Shown here: positions 19,296 through 27,766 of the stretch, piece by piece
Numbering within the stretch: position 1 is the first letter of the stretch
Layout of the letters: each line of letters starts with the position of its first letter
NCBI GenBank assembly: GCA_947258585.1
Contig: CAMYIZ010000074.1
Span: 1-64,000, forward strand
From: an uncultured Haliea sp.
GTDB lineage: Bacteria; Pseudomonadota; Gammaproteobacteria; Pseudomonadales; Halieaceae
Length of the DNA: 64,000 nucleotides
Direction: 5' to 3'
The notes under the pieces: generated by a model
What the model saw: only the letters and a program-made list of their open reading frames with translations
Told to the model about the DNA's origin: nothing
Database searches by the model: none
Position numbers and translations under genes: made by a program

Positions 19296-20159
19296 ATGAC
19301 ACAGGCAGGCAAGCTGGCGGGAGCTACCGCCCTGATTACCGGTGGCAGCGGCGCCATAGGTGAAGCCTGCGCCCTGGCGCTGCTGACCGATGGCGCTGCC
19401 GTCGTGCTCACGGGGCGGCGCAGTGACAAGCTGGAGGCCTCCCGGGCCCGGTTGCAGGAGGCCGTGCCGGCAGGCACTGTGGCGACGTTCCCGGGTGATG
19501 CCCTCGACCGGCAACATGTAGAGCAGGCCGTCGCCTTCGCTTTCGAGCTCGGCGGGCGGCTGGACATTGTGGTGCCGACTGTGGGCGGCGGTGCCTTCAG
19601 GCCACTGCTGATGCAGGACCTCGAGGGACTGCGCGCGGAGCTGGACCTGAATATCGGCTCGGCCTTTCTCGCCGTTCGCTACGCGGTTCCGCATATGGCT
19701 CGGGGCGGCGCCATCGTTTGTATCTCCTCGACTGCCGCCAGCATGCCGTTTCCCTGGCTGTCCGGCTACTGCGCCAGCAAGGCCGGCCTGGAAGCCTTTA
19801 TCCGCTCTGCCGCTGACGAGCTCGCCTCGGCCGGAATCCGCCTCAACGCCGTGCGCCCCGGTCTGACCCGCAGCGAGGCTACCGCGGGCATGTTCGCCAG
19901 TGATGCAGTGATCGATGCCTTTTGCGCGCAGATCCCCCTGGGCCGCACCGGGGAGGCCGGCGATATTGCCGCCGGGGTGCGCTATCTCGCCGGGCCGGAG
20001 TCCTCCTGGGTCACCGGCCAGTGTTTCAACATCGACGGTGGCCAGTGCCTGCGCCGGCACCCGGACATGACGGATTCCGTGGCGCAGTACTTTGGCGAGG
20101 ATGCACTGGCGGCGGTGATGTCGGGCAAGCCGGCGCCGACCACAGACAACGACGGTTGA
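19296..20159 (+). CDS. SDR family oxidoreductase 2
   Basis: This is a 287-residue SDR. The cofactor loop is TGGSGAIG, the active site is SGYCASKAG and the C-terminus has FNIDGGQCLRRHPD. The TGRRSD segment after beta-2, with Arg residues, suggests NADP(H). A tail of about 25 residues after the usual end (ALAAVMSGKPAPTTD) is longer than average. I chose ATG 19296 because GGGGAGGA lies eight bases upstream; the track start at 19242 reads through that site. SDR 3 follows 11 bases downstream, so the two are surely cotranscribed. Substrate unknown. Confidence 0.92.
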   Translation: MTQAGKLAGATALITGGSGAIGEACALALLTDGAAVVLTGRRSDKLEASRARLQEAVPAGTVATFPGDALDRQHVEQAVAFAFELGGRLDIVVPTVGGGAFRPLLMQDLEGLRAELDLNIGSAFLAVRYAVPHMARGGAIVCISSTAASMPFPWLSGYCASKAGLEAFIRSAADELASAGIRLNAVRPGLTRSEATAGMFASDAVIDAFCAQIPLGRTGEAGDIAAGVRYLAGPESSWVTGQCFNIDGGQCLRRHPDMTDSVAQYFGEDALAAVMSGKPAPTTDNDG

Positions 20160-20170
20160 GGAGGACGACG

Positions 20171-20923
20171 ATGCAGAAATTCAGCGACAAGGTGGCCCTG
20201 GTAACCGGCGCAGGCGGTGGAATCGGTCGCGCCGTTGCCTGTGCGCTGGCTGCCGAGGGTGCCAAAGTCGTGGTCGCCGATATTGTCGAGGCGGGGCGGG
20301 AGACGGTGGCGCTTATCGAAGCGGCAGGGGGCAGCGCGGTGTTCGTGCGCACGGATGTGCAGAGCAGCGCCGACACGGCGGCCATGGTGCAGGAGGCGGT
20401 CACCCGCTATGGCCGTCTCGACATCGCCGTCAACAACGCCGCTATTGATCCCGAGGTGGCACCGGAGGCGGAGTGGGATGAAGCGGCCATGGCACGGGTC
20501 CTGGGGGTGAATGTGCAGGGTGTATTCCTCTGCCTGAAGCATGAAATTGCGCAGATGCTGGCCCAGGGGAGTGGTGCGATCGTCAACCTGGCCTCCGCGG
20601 CGGGGGTGGTTGGTGTGGCCAACAAGCCTGCCTATACCGCCAGCAAGCATGCAGTCGTGGGTCTGACCAAGGCCTCGGCCCTGCAATACGCCAGTCGCGG
20701 TATTCGCATCAATGCGGTCTGCCCGGGCGCGGTGGACACGCAGATGCTGCAGGAGAACCTGGGTGGTGGAGTCGACAAATCGCTGGTAGGCGCCAATCAT
20801 CCCATCGGCCGGCTCGCATCTGCGGAAGATATCGCCAGGGCAGTCCTCTGGCTGTGTTCAGAGGACGCCGGCTATGTGCTTGGCCACGCCCTGGTTGTAG
20901 ACGGTGGACTGACGGTCCAGTAG
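20171..20923 (+). CDS. SDR family oxidoreductase 3
   Basis: This is a 250-residue classical SDR with TGAGGGIG, a VADI beta-2 end (Asp, so NAD(H) is likely), NNAAID in the NNAG position, AYTASKHAV as Tyr-Lys and VVDGGLTVQ at the C-terminus. The sequence style (ALQYASRGIRINAVCPGAVDT) is typical of the FabG-like, BaiA/steroid-dehydrogenase branch of SDRs. The substrate cannot be assigned. The start at ATG 20171 has GAGGAGGA upstream; the ORF track extends back into SDR 2. The MDR gene follows after 15 bases. Confidence 0.92.
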   Translation: MQKFSDKVALVTGAGGGIGRAVACALAAEGAKVVVADIVEAGRETVALIEAAGGSAVFVRTDVQSSADTAAMVQEAVTRYGRLDIAVNNAAIDPEVAPEAEWDEAAMARVLGVNVQGVFLCLKHEIAQMLAQGSGAIVNLASAAGVVGVANKPAYTASKHAVVGLTKASALQYASRGIRINAVCPGAVDTQMLQENLGGGVDKSLVGANHPIGRLASAEDIARAVLWLCSEDAGYVLGHALVVDGGLTVQ

Positions 20924-20938
20924 GCGGGAGAGAATGCC

Positions 20939-21922
20939 ATGTATGCAATGATTATGGAGGCAACAGGCGGTCCCGAGGTTCTCAGGTACGCCGAGATCGC
21001 GACACCGGTGCCGCAGCCGGGCGAAGTGCTGATCAAGGTCGCCTACGCCGGCGTCAACCCGGCGGACTGGAAAAACCGCCAGGGCTTGCTGGCCGGGTTT
21101 CGGCCCTATGTGTTCCCCTGCATTATCGGCTTTGATGCCGCCGGCGTCGTCGCTGCCCTGGGCGAGGGCGTCACTGGTTTCGCCGTTGGCGACCGCGTGT
21201 TTACCCCAAGCAATCACGGCCAGGGCGGCCAGGGCAGCTACGCCGAATACGTGCTTGCCAGCGAGGACAGGGTTGCGCCCATTCCAGCGGGGCTGGATTT
21301 TGCCCAGGCGGCGGCCCTGCCTGTTGCGGCACTGACTGCATGGCAGGGCCTGTTTGATCGCGGTGGGCTGACCGCGGGACAAACGGCCCTGATTCACGGC
21401 GGCGCCGGCGGCCTGGGCAGTTTTGCGGTGCAGTTTGCGCGCTGGGCCGGGGCCCGGGTGGCGGCGACCTGCTCCACGGCAAATGTGGACTATCTGACCT
21501 CACTGGGCGTGGAGCGGGTCATTGACTACCGGCGGGAGGACATTGCCGCTGCGGTGCAGGATTGGGCTCCCGGTGGCCTGGATTACCTGATGGACGCGGT
21601 GGGGGTGAGTACCCTGCCCGATGGCCTCGACCTGGTGCGCGCTGGCGGGACGTTCGTCAGCATACCGACCCTGACTGATGACGGCGACATTCCCGCCGCC
21701 GCGGCTGCCGCGGCCGGCAAGGGCGTGGAGCGGGTATTTTCGACCATGGATGACGTCGGTTGCAGCGCGACGCTGCGCAAGATCGCTGCGCTGCTGGTCA
21801 GCGGCGACCTCGTCCTGCCGCCCCTGCGCGAGTTCGCGCTGCGGGATGCGGCCGAGGCTCACCGGGTTATTCAGCAGGGTCACAACCGCGGCAAGACGGT
21901 GCTGAAGGTCGCCGATCTCTGA
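20939..21922 (+). CDS. NADPH:quinone reductase-like MDR oxidoreductase (zinc-free)
   Basis: This is a 327-residue medium-chain dehydrogenase/reductase of the quinone-oxidoreductase branch. It has a GroES-like N-domain (GVNPADWKNRQG, GFDAAGVVAALGEGV) and a Rossmann domain with HGGAGGLGSFAVQFARWAG. Zinc-ligand cysteines are absent, as expected for QOR and enoyl-reductase types, which reduce alpha,beta-unsaturated ketones or quinones with NADPH. It is the last gene of the 17.2-21.9 kb plus-strand run and converges on a zinc MDR gene. A role in reducing a conjugated ketone made by the SDRs is inference. Confidence 0.9.
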   Translation: MYAMIMEATGGPEVLRYAEIATPVPQPGEVLIKVAYAGVNPADWKNRQGLLAGFRPYVFPCIIGFDAAGVVAALGEGVTGFAVGDRVFTPSNHGQGGQGSYAEYVLASEDRVAPIPAGLDFAQAAALPVAALTAWQGLFDRGGLTAGQTALIHGGAGGLGSFAVQFARWAGARVAATCSTANVDYLTSLGVERVIDYRREDIAAAVQDWAPGGLDYLMDAVGVSTLPDGLDLVRAGGTFVSIPTLTDDGDIPAAAAAAAGKGVERVFSTMDDVGCSATLRKIAALLVSGDLVLPPLREFALRDAAEAHRVIQQGHNRGKTVLKVADL

Positions 21923-21955
21923 CCGATGCGCGCAGCCTCGCCCGGTACACCCCGC

Positions 21956-22897
21956 TCAGGGATTGAACGCGACCTTGATCGCTCCCTGTTTGCGGTCGGC
22001 GGCGATGGCGAACGCTTCCGCCGCGGCCTCCAGCGGCAGGCGGTGGGTAATCAGGGTAGGCGCGATCAGCGGGTTGCGGGCGAGGACGGCGGCGGCGATT
22101 TCCACGTCCCGCACCAGGCCCTGGCGGGCCTGGGCCATGGAGGCCACCGTGCGCAGCTCCTTCATGGTCATCTGCATGGCGGGCATGGTCAGGCCACTCC
22201 AGTAGGAGGCCAGCATGAGGATAGTGGCGCCCGGGCGGCACAGGTCCGCGGCCTGGGCCATGGCGGCGTCTGTTCCGGCGCAGTCGATGACCAGGTCGTA
22301 GTCGTCGGTGTCGCCGCCCAGGGTGGCACCGAGAATCTCTCCGGCGCGCTTCTGGGCGTCGTGGCGTGCGAACAGGTGCACCCGCGGGGTCGCCTGGCGG
22401 GCGATCGCCACCGCGCACTGGCCGATGCTGCCGCCGCCGATGATCGCGACCTTGTGCCGTTCACTGATGCCCGCCAGGGCGATCCCGCGCACGGCGACGG
22501 ACAGCGGCTCCACCAGGCAGGCATCCTCGCTGCGGATTCCGCCCGGCAGACGTACCAGGCACTGCTCGGGGACGATCAGCTCTTCGGCCATGCCGCCATC
22601 GCGCCCGACGCCGATAATGGCGTCCGAGCCGCGCACGCAGAGATTGTAGTCGCCGCGCACGCAGCGCTCGCAGTGCCCGCAGTACACCATCGGTTCGATG
22701 GCGACGGCGGTGCCGTCCAGGGTGACACCGGCGATTTCATGGCCGAGGGTGACAGCTATCGGCCAGCCCTCCTGCCAGAAGTGCAGGTCGCTGCCGCAGA
22801 TACCGGCCGAGGCGACCTTTACCCGCACGCCCTCACCACTGGGGGCGGGGACATCGTGGACATGGATCTCGTGGTTGTGACAGCGGACGGCCTTCAT
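21956..22897 (-). CDS. Zinc-dependent MDR alcohol dehydrogenase (sorbitol/L-idonate dehydrogenase-like)
   Basis: This 313-residue dehydrogenase has catalytic zinc ligands in AGICGSDLHFW and LGHEIAG, and four structural-zinc cysteines in CGHCERCVRGDYNLC. The NAD(P) motif is GGGSIGQCAVAIARQ. It oxidises a secondary alcohol or polyol; the substrate is unknown. It is slightly shorter than the usual 340-350 residues. The start at ATG 22897 (MKAVRCHNHE) is the family start; the track begins 23 codons earlier. It is transcribed towards the plus-strand run and divergent from SDR 4 with about 160 bp between. Confidence 0.9.
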   Translation of the reverse strand: MKAVRCHNHEIHVHDVPAPSGEGVRVKVASAGICGSDLHFWQEGWPIAVTLGHEIAGVTLDGTAVAIEPMVYCGHCERCVRGDYNLCVRGSDAIIGVGRDGGMAEELIVPEQCLVRLPGGIRSEDACLVEPLSVAVRGIALAGISERHKVAIIGGGSIGQCAVAIARQATPRVHLFARHDAQKRAGEILGATLGGDTDDYDLVIDCAGTDAAMAQAADLCRPGATILMLASYWSGLTMPAMQMTMKELRTVASMAQARQGLVRDVEIAAAVLARNPLIAPTLITHRLPLEAAAEAFAIAADRKQGAIKVAFNP

Positions 22898-23060
22898 GGT
22901 GTTCTTCCGGTGGCAGCTTGGGAAAACTGTTCGCCGCAGTGTGTTCCCAATACCGGCCGGGGACAAGAGAGAGCGGGCTGCGCGCCCATTTTCCGGCTCC
23001 GTGTCTTGAGAACACGTAGACCGGGATGATTTTGTGAACCATAAGCAGGGGGTATCCGGG

Positions 23061-23915
23061 ATGGATCAGGACATGGTGGTTTTCAGGGGCGGCGTCGCCG
23101 TGATCACGGGCGCAGGCTCGGGGATCGGGGAGGGGCTTGCCCGGCTCGCGGCCCGGCAGGGCATGCGGGTGGTGCTGGCGGATGTGGCGCTGGATCGCGC
23201 CGAGCAGGTCGCCGAGGAGATCCGCGCCGGGGGCGCCGAGGCGCTGGCGGTGCACACCGATGTCTCCGAGCCGGAGGCACTGGATCGGCTCGCGGCCCTG
23301 ACCCATGAAGCTTTCGGTGATGTCACCCTGCTGGTGAACAACGCCGGAATCGAAACCCTGGGCTATGTCTGGGAGTTGCCCGCGGCGCTGTGGGAAAGAA
23401 CGCTGAACATCAACATTCACGGCGCGATCCACGGGGTGCGGGCATTCGTGCCGCGGATGCTGGAGGCGGGCAAGCGGGCCTGGATTGCCAACACCTCGTC
23501 CATCGGCGGCCTGGGTATCATGCCGATCCAGACGTCCTACGTGCTCAGCAAGCACGCTATCCTGTCTTTCAGTGAATGCCTGTACCTGGAGATGCAGGTG
23601 AAGAAAGCGCCTATCCACGTTTCGGCGATCCTGCCGGGGCCGGTGACCACGCGGATCTTCGAGGACTCCGAAACCGGGGAGGACCCGGTCAACGCCCGGC
23701 ACCGGGAGGTCATGCGCCAGATGCTGAAGTCAGAGGGCATTAGCGGCGATGAAGCCGCCGCGCGGATACTGCCGCAGATCGCCGGGGGCCAGTTCTGGGT
23801 ATCCACCCACCCGGAAACCACCCGGGAGTTTGCCCATAATCGGGCCCGGCACCTGTCGGGGCTCTGCGATCCGGCGCTACCTCCCGAGGTACTGGCGGCC
23901 CTGGGCGTGGTCTGA
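23061..23915 (+). CDS. SDR family oxidoreductase 4
   Basis: This is a 284-residue SDR with TGAGSGIG, NNAGIE, SYVLSKHAI as Tyr-Lys, and a C-terminal region longer than the 250-residue type (HPETTREFAHNRARHLSG). This extended form resembles SDRs often annotated near sulfotransferases and LLM oxidoreductases in Halieaceae and sphingomonads, as I recall. Two starts are possible: GTG 23034 and ATG 23061. I use ATG 23061, which has a G-rich site upstream. It stands alone on the plus strand between the zinc MDR gene and the minus-strand Dabb/EthD/sulfotransferase run. Confidence 0.9.
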   Translation: MDQDMVVFRGGVAVITGAGSGIGEGLARLAARQGMRVVLADVALDRAEQVAEEIRAGGAEALAVHTDVSEPEALDRLAALTHEAFGDVTLLVNNAGIETLGYVWELPAALWERTLNINIHGAIHGVRAFVPRMLEAGKRAWIANTSSIGGLGIMPIQTSYVLSKHAILSFSECLYLEMQVKKAPIHVSAILPGPVTTRIFEDSETGEDPVNARHREVMRQMLKSEGISGDEAAARILPQIAGGQFWVSTHPETTREFAHNRARHLSGLCDPALPPEVLAALGVV

Positions 23916-23941
23916 GCCGCCGCCGCTCGCCAGCCAACCGG

Positions 23942-24571
23942 TCAAGCCCGGGCGATGATACTGTTCTGCAGCGGGCAGAAGGCGTGGCAGAGCTGAGTGT
24001 CCACCACCCACACGAGCGGGAATTCCGGGTCGAAGCGCCGGTCCACCCAGCCCCAGTGGTAAGGGTGTTGCAGGTACTCGCCCACCAGGTCATCGACGGT
24101 GCGGTATTCCTGCTGCCAGACATGGGTCCAGCGGGAGCCCGGGCTGGTCACGCGCCCCAGGCGCCAGTTGCGGATGCCGCGCATATAGCCCGGCATGCCC
24201 AGTAACTCCTGCTCGAACGCCGCCACCTCCGCCGGAGCGGTACCCGCGCGGGTGGTCAGCAACAGTGTGCGCCAGATACCGTCTCCCAGATCCGGTTCCC
24301 GCAAGCCGCTGTCGATGGTGTCATAGCCGACGACATCCGCGCTGGCAACGCCCGGCGCGCAGGTCAAGTCCAGCTCCCTCTGCGGGCCGGGTCGCCGCCA
24401 TATCATGTCCACCGTGAAGTGTCCCGCTCCCCAGCAACCCTCCAGGTTGCGGCCACAGTGCCACGCTGCGAGACCCGCTGCACTGGCCAGCTGCTGGCGC
24501 AGGGCTTGTTCGACGGCGTCGGCGTCAGCACCCGGCTTTAGTGTTATCTGTGCCGTAGTCAATACGCTCAT
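23942..24571 (-). CDS. Dabb-domain (dimeric alpha-beta barrel) protein
   Basis: This 209-residue protein has a C-terminal stress-responsive Dabb-like barrel. The segment HVWQQEYRTVDDLVGEYLQHPYHWGWVDRRFDPE shows the family pattern, preceded by a second barrel-like half (TTAQITLKPGADADAVEQALRQQ). Small Dabb proteins include polyketide and olivetolic-acid cyclases and many of unknown function. The ATG at 24571 overlaps the preceding gene's TGA by four bases; the track start (24739) runs back through that gene. It is the last gene of the run 26712 to 23942. It is probably an accessory or catalytic subunit for a hydrophobic substrate, which is inference. Confidence 0.8.
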   Translation of the reverse strand: MSVLTTAQITLKPGADADAVEQALRQQLASAAGLAAWHCGRNLEGCWGAGHFTVDMIWRRPGPQRELDLTCAPGVASADVVGYDTIDSGLREPDLGDGIWRTLLLTTRAGTAPAEVAAFEQELLGMPGYMRGIRNWRLGRVTSPGSRWTHVWQQEYRTVDDLVGEYLQHPYHWGWVDRRFDPEFPLVWVVDTQLCHAFCPLQNSIIARA

Positions 24572-24912
24572 GGGGCCTCGAGGGGTTTTGGCAGCGCTTG
24601 CCCTGCGTCCGCCATGACATGGCGTCGGCGTTGCAGGCAGAGGGTGTCCACGGCTGCCCAGAAGGCGGCCACCTCGGGCCCGGCAGTACCCCGCATCGTG
24701 TAATAGCCCATGACGTCGGTGACTTCCCACAGCAGCCACAAAGTGTTCGGCTGCTCCTCCAGCTGTACCGGCGGGGAAATCCAGCGCCGGGACAGCGCCA
24801 GCGTATGGCGGGAAGGGAGTCCCGGCAGATACTGGGTCTCCAGCAGCTGCAGCACCGCAGCGATGTCACCGGGCTGCAGGACGATCTCGTCCAGGATGTG
24901 TACTTCGCTCAC
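24568..24912 (-). CDS. Small conserved-looking protein in Dabb/EthD operon, unknown function
   Basis: This 114-residue protein begins SEVHILDEIVLQPGD and contains LWLLWEVTDVMGYYTMRGTAGPEVAAFW. Its length and alternating hydrophobic pattern fit another dimeric alpha/beta barrel related to NIPSNAP/Dabb proteins, but I cannot assign a named family. Two GTG starts lie in frame (24918 and 24912); GAGG five bases upstream favours 24912. Its stop overlaps the start of the Dabb gene by four bases, so both are translated together. An unassigned 160-base stretch separates it from the EthD gene upstream. Confidence 0.65.
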   Translation of the reverse strand: MSEVHILDEIVLQPGDIAAVLQLLETQYLPGLPSRHTLALSRRWISPPVQLEEQPNTLWLLWEVTDVMGYYTMRGTAGPEVAAFWAAVDTLCLQRRRHVMADAGQALPKPLEAP

Positions 24913-25079
24913 GGGCACCTCACGTCATTGTTCCCGCCGCCAGACCGGCACGGCCCGACTGCCCTGCTCATAGGCGCGCAGCAGCCAGCAGCCCTGCAGC
25001 TGTTCTCCCTCATCCACGCTGGCGCACCTCCTCGTCCAGTTGTCCCGCCCGGAGCAGCAGGCCAGGGTGACCCGCCCGT

Positions 25080-25436
25080 TCAGTCGAAGTCCGAAACATG
25101 TTCGTCTACCACATACATCCGGGTGTGCGAGCGGTCCAGGAAGTTTTCCTCGTCCGCGGCGATACGCCCGCCGATCTCCGGCAGGGCGCTGCGCGCCATG
25201 GCCGCGTCATAGGCGGCCCGGTCCGCAAACCAGATTTCGGTAATGACATCGAAGTCCCGCTCCGCGGCTGCGGCATTGATGTAGGCCCCCTCGGGGCGGA
25301 TAAAGTTGCGCCGGTAGCCGCAGACCTGCGGCAGCAGGCTGCGGATCAGCGGTACATGACGGTTTTCGTAGTAGTCGATGAAGGCCTCGCGGGAGAGGCC
25401 CGGTTTGCACTTCAGCAGGGCGATCGATTTGTACAT
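25080..25436 (-). CDS. EthD-domain protein
   Basis: This 118-residue protein carries the EthD signature: IALLKCKPGLSREAFIDYYENRHVPL at the N-terminus and an EIWFADRAAYDAAMA segment. EthD proteins are ferredoxin-like alpha/beta barrels needed for some monooxygenase systems, such as ethyl tert-butyl ether degradation, and include cyclases of aromatic polyketides. AGAGGA precedes the ATG. It lies 22 bases downstream of the sulfotransferase and is surely cotranscribed. The exact reaction is unknown. Confidence 0.85.
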   Translation of the reverse strand: MYKSIALLKCKPGLSREAFIDYYENRHVPLIRSLLPQVCGYRRNFIRPEGAYINAAAAERDFDVITEIWFADRAAYDAAMARSALPEIGGRIAADEENFLDRSHTRMYVVDEHVSDFD

Positions 25437-25458
25437 CTGGAATTATCCTCTCCCTCAG

Positions 25459-26712
25459 TCAACGAGTTTCTGCCCGCACCGGGAACTGCTGGAAATAGAA
25501 GCTGAAGCGCTCCCGCAGGGCCGCCGGGTCCACGCCGAAATCGCCTTGCAGATCGTAGGCCATCTTGCCTTCCTTGCCGCGCGGGTGGGCAGCGATAAAT
25601 GCCTGCATCTCCGCCTTCGCCGCGGTCGTCAGTTCCACGCCCGCCACGTCATAGATTTTCGCCACCGTGGCCAGGTCATCCGCCATGAACTCGTGAAACA
25701 GGACATCGACGCTCTGGCTTGCGGGAAAACATGCCCTGTCCCGCACGCAGGCGCGCAGCAGATGTTCGATGCGATCACTCCAGTACTCGACGATGGCCCG
25801 GGTATCGATCCGTTTTCGGCTCATGCGGTAGCCGTAGGCGACCATGGTCACCGCCGACTGAATCACCGCCACTGGATCGCGGTGGGTTACGACACAGGTA
25901 GCATCGGGAAAAACAGACCGCAGCACCGGCAGTTGCTCCAGGTGCTGCGGACACTTGAGCACCCAGCGGTCCGGACCCTGGCGCCACTGCAGCAGCTTCA
26001 GCACATCGCGCATGTACTGGTAGTGAGGCGTCTGGTCGTGCTGGTAATAGTGATCGCGCCAGCGCGGGCTGGGGGCGAGCCACTCGAAGTTGTAGGACGC
26101 AAAGTCCGGCCCCATCAACTCCAGCTCTTCGTGAATGTGATCCGGGTGCATGGGGTGCATCGCCGCCAGCAGCGGGGTGACCTGCTGCATGCCCTCCCAG
26201 GCCTGTGCGCAGCGCCGATAGCGTGGATCTTCGCCATCCTCAAGCAGCGGCTCTCCCGGCAGGGGAACCGGCTCGTAGGATTCCCACAGCGGCAGCGAGC
26301 GGAAACGGGTATCGGCGGCCAGCAGGTTGAGCAGGTGGGTGGTGCCGGAGCGGGGCAGTCCGGCGACGATAATGGGCCGGCGGATCTCCTGTGCAAGAAT
26401 TTCGGGATGGCGCCGCCACTGGTCCTGGAGCAGCAGGCGATTGCTGGCGTAGCGCACCAGGTAGCCGAACAGGTTGGCGCGCTGGCTGCCGGTCATGTCG
26501 GGATCACCGCCCCATTCCTCCAGCAACAGGCGCAGGCGTTCACGAAAGTCCTGGGGACCGAAATCCGCAAGGCCGGTGCGCTGGCGGGCAGCCTCCAGCA
26601 CGGCCGCCTCGCTGAACTCGATCTCCTGCTGCTCGCCATGGGATATTGCGGCGCGCTGGATGGCGGTCAGCTCCGGGTGGGCGAGGTCGTGGATACGAAT
26701 GGTTTCAGGCAT
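25459..26712 (-). CDS. Sulfotransferase family protein 1
   Basis: This 417-residue protein would transfer sulfate from PAPS to a hydroxyl group. The 5'-phosphosulfate loop is IIVAGLPRSGTTHLLNLLA (about 113-131). The 3'-phosphate site is VVTHRDPVAVIQSAVTM (about 275-290), and WVLKCPQHLEQLP lies between. An extra N-terminal helical region of about 100 residues is typical of the Sulfotransfer_3 type found beside SDR and LLM genes. Some members of this family may not be true sulfotransferases. It leads the run with the EthD and Dabb genes and is divergent from an LLM oxidoreductase gene. Confidence 0.87.
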   Translation of the reverse strand: MPETIRIHDLAHPELTAIQRAAISHGEQQEIEFSEAAVLEAARQRTGLADFGPQDFRERLRLLLEEWGGDPDMTGSQRANLFGYLVRYASNRLLLQDQWRRHPEILAQEIRRPIIVAGLPRSGTTHLLNLLAADTRFRSLPLWESYEPVPLPGEPLLEDGEDPRYRRCAQAWEGMQQVTPLLAAMHPMHPDHIHEELELMGPDFASYNFEWLAPSPRWRDHYYQHDQTPHYQYMRDVLKLLQWRQGPDRWVLKCPQHLEQLPVLRSVFPDATCVVTHRDPVAVIQSAVTMVAYGYRMSRKRIDTRAIVEYWSDRIEHLLRACVRDRACFPASQSVDVLFHEFMADDLATVAKIYDVAGVELTTAAKAEMQAFIAAHPRGKEGKMAYDLQGDFGVDPAALRERFSFYFQQFPVRAETR

Positions 26713-26891
26713 GGTTTGCTTCAGTTCAAGTTATTGGCTCCGGCTCGCCAATCCGGGCTGGCGGACAGTATTCGGCTGGCGCTGTGTTATTCCTTGCAGT
26801 GTAATGCAAGCGGCAGGAAACGAGCAGGCGGCGAGCTCTCAAGTTGGGATTGTCCGTCAAAGTCCGTGGCAGGATTCAAGGAGTTGAACCG

Positions 26892-27761
26892 ATGAAGTTT
26901 TGGCAGTCCCTGGCGTGGTGTGAACCGGAGCATCTGGTCGCGGTGGCGCAATTCGCCGAGCAGTTGGGCTATGAAGGCGTGCTCAATGCAGATCACGCCG
27001 TCTTTCCCGAGACAGTCAACGCAGCGTATCCCTATTCCGCTGACGGCAAGCCGCCGATGACCCCGGATTCGCCCTACCCGGACTGTTGGGTCAGCATTGC
27101 CTTCATGGCGGCCGCCACCTCCCGCCTGCGCCTGTCGACGTCGGTGTATGTACTGCCACTGCGCAACCCCTTTGAAGTAGCCAAGGCGGCGGGTTCGCTG
27201 GCGATCTTCAGTGGCAACCGCTTCGCGCTGGGGATCGGCGCGGGCTGGATGAAGGACGAGTTTGATATCTATGGCGTGGAATTCAGCGGTCGCGGCAGGC
27301 GCATGGACGACATGATCCAGGTCATGCGCAAGTTGTGGCAGGGAGGCATGGTAGAGCACGCCGGCCCCTACTACAGTTTCCCCCGGCTGTGCATCGAGCC
27401 GGCGCCGTCGCAGCAGGTGCCAATTCTGGTCGGAGGCGCCAATGACGCAGCCCTGAAGCGGGCCGCGTACCGTGGCGAGGGTTGGCTGGGCGCGGGCAAT
27501 GCCCCGGAAGAAGTGCCCGCCATCATGGCCAGGCTGCGCCAGTACCGCGCCGAGGCGGGCCGCGGTTCGGAACCCTTTGAAACCATCGTCGGTCTTACCA
27601 CGCCGCCGGATCTCGATACCTTCAAGGGGCTGGAGGAGCAGGGCATGACCGCCGGCGTGAATCTACCGTTTTCCTTTGCCCTGGGTAAGCGCTCCTCGCT
27701 GGACGACAAAAAGCGGTATATGGAAAGTTTCGCCCGGCAGTTTGTCCAGCCCCTGGGCTGA
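26892..27761 (+). CDS. LLM-class F420-dependent oxidoreductase
   Basis: This 289-residue TIM-barrel oxidoreductase belongs to the luciferase-like monooxygenase superfamily. Motifs are LGYEGVLNADHAVFPE, ATSRLRLSTSVYVLPLRNP, RFALGIGAGWMKDEFDIYG and VPILVGGAND. The pattern fits the TIGR03619-type F420-dependent group rather than FMN-dependent luciferases, but the cofactor cannot be proven from sequence. ATG 26892 has AAGGAG upstream. It is a single plus-strand gene between two minus-strand runs. It could act on an alkene, ketone or aromatic intermediate of the surrounding pathway. Confidence 0.87.
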   Translation: MKFWQSLAWCEPEHLVAVAQFAEQLGYEGVLNADHAVFPETVNAAYPYSADGKPPMTPDSPYPDCWVSIAFMAAATSRLRLSTSVYVLPLRNPFEVAKAAGSLAIFSGNRFALGIGAGWMKDEFDIYGVEFSGRGRRMDDMIQVMRKLWQGGMVEHAGPYYSFPRLCIEPAPSQQVPILVGGANDAALKRAAYRGEGWLGAGNAPEEVPAIMARLRQYRAEAGRGSEPFETIVGLTTPPDLDTFKGLEEQGMTAGVNLPFSFALGKRSSLDDKKRYMESFARQFVQPLG

Positions 27762-27766
27762 CGGGA

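Noticed and set aside
24919-25079. Possible tiny gene on the minus strand (VTLACCSGRDNWTRRC...)
   Set aside because: An open frame of about 50 codons ends at 24930, but it has no usable start codon or ribosome site and no recognised family. It could be a gene remnant.
25378-26895. 505-residue plus-strand ORF
   Set aside because: It mirrors sulfotransferase 1, which has complete PAPS motifs on the other strand.
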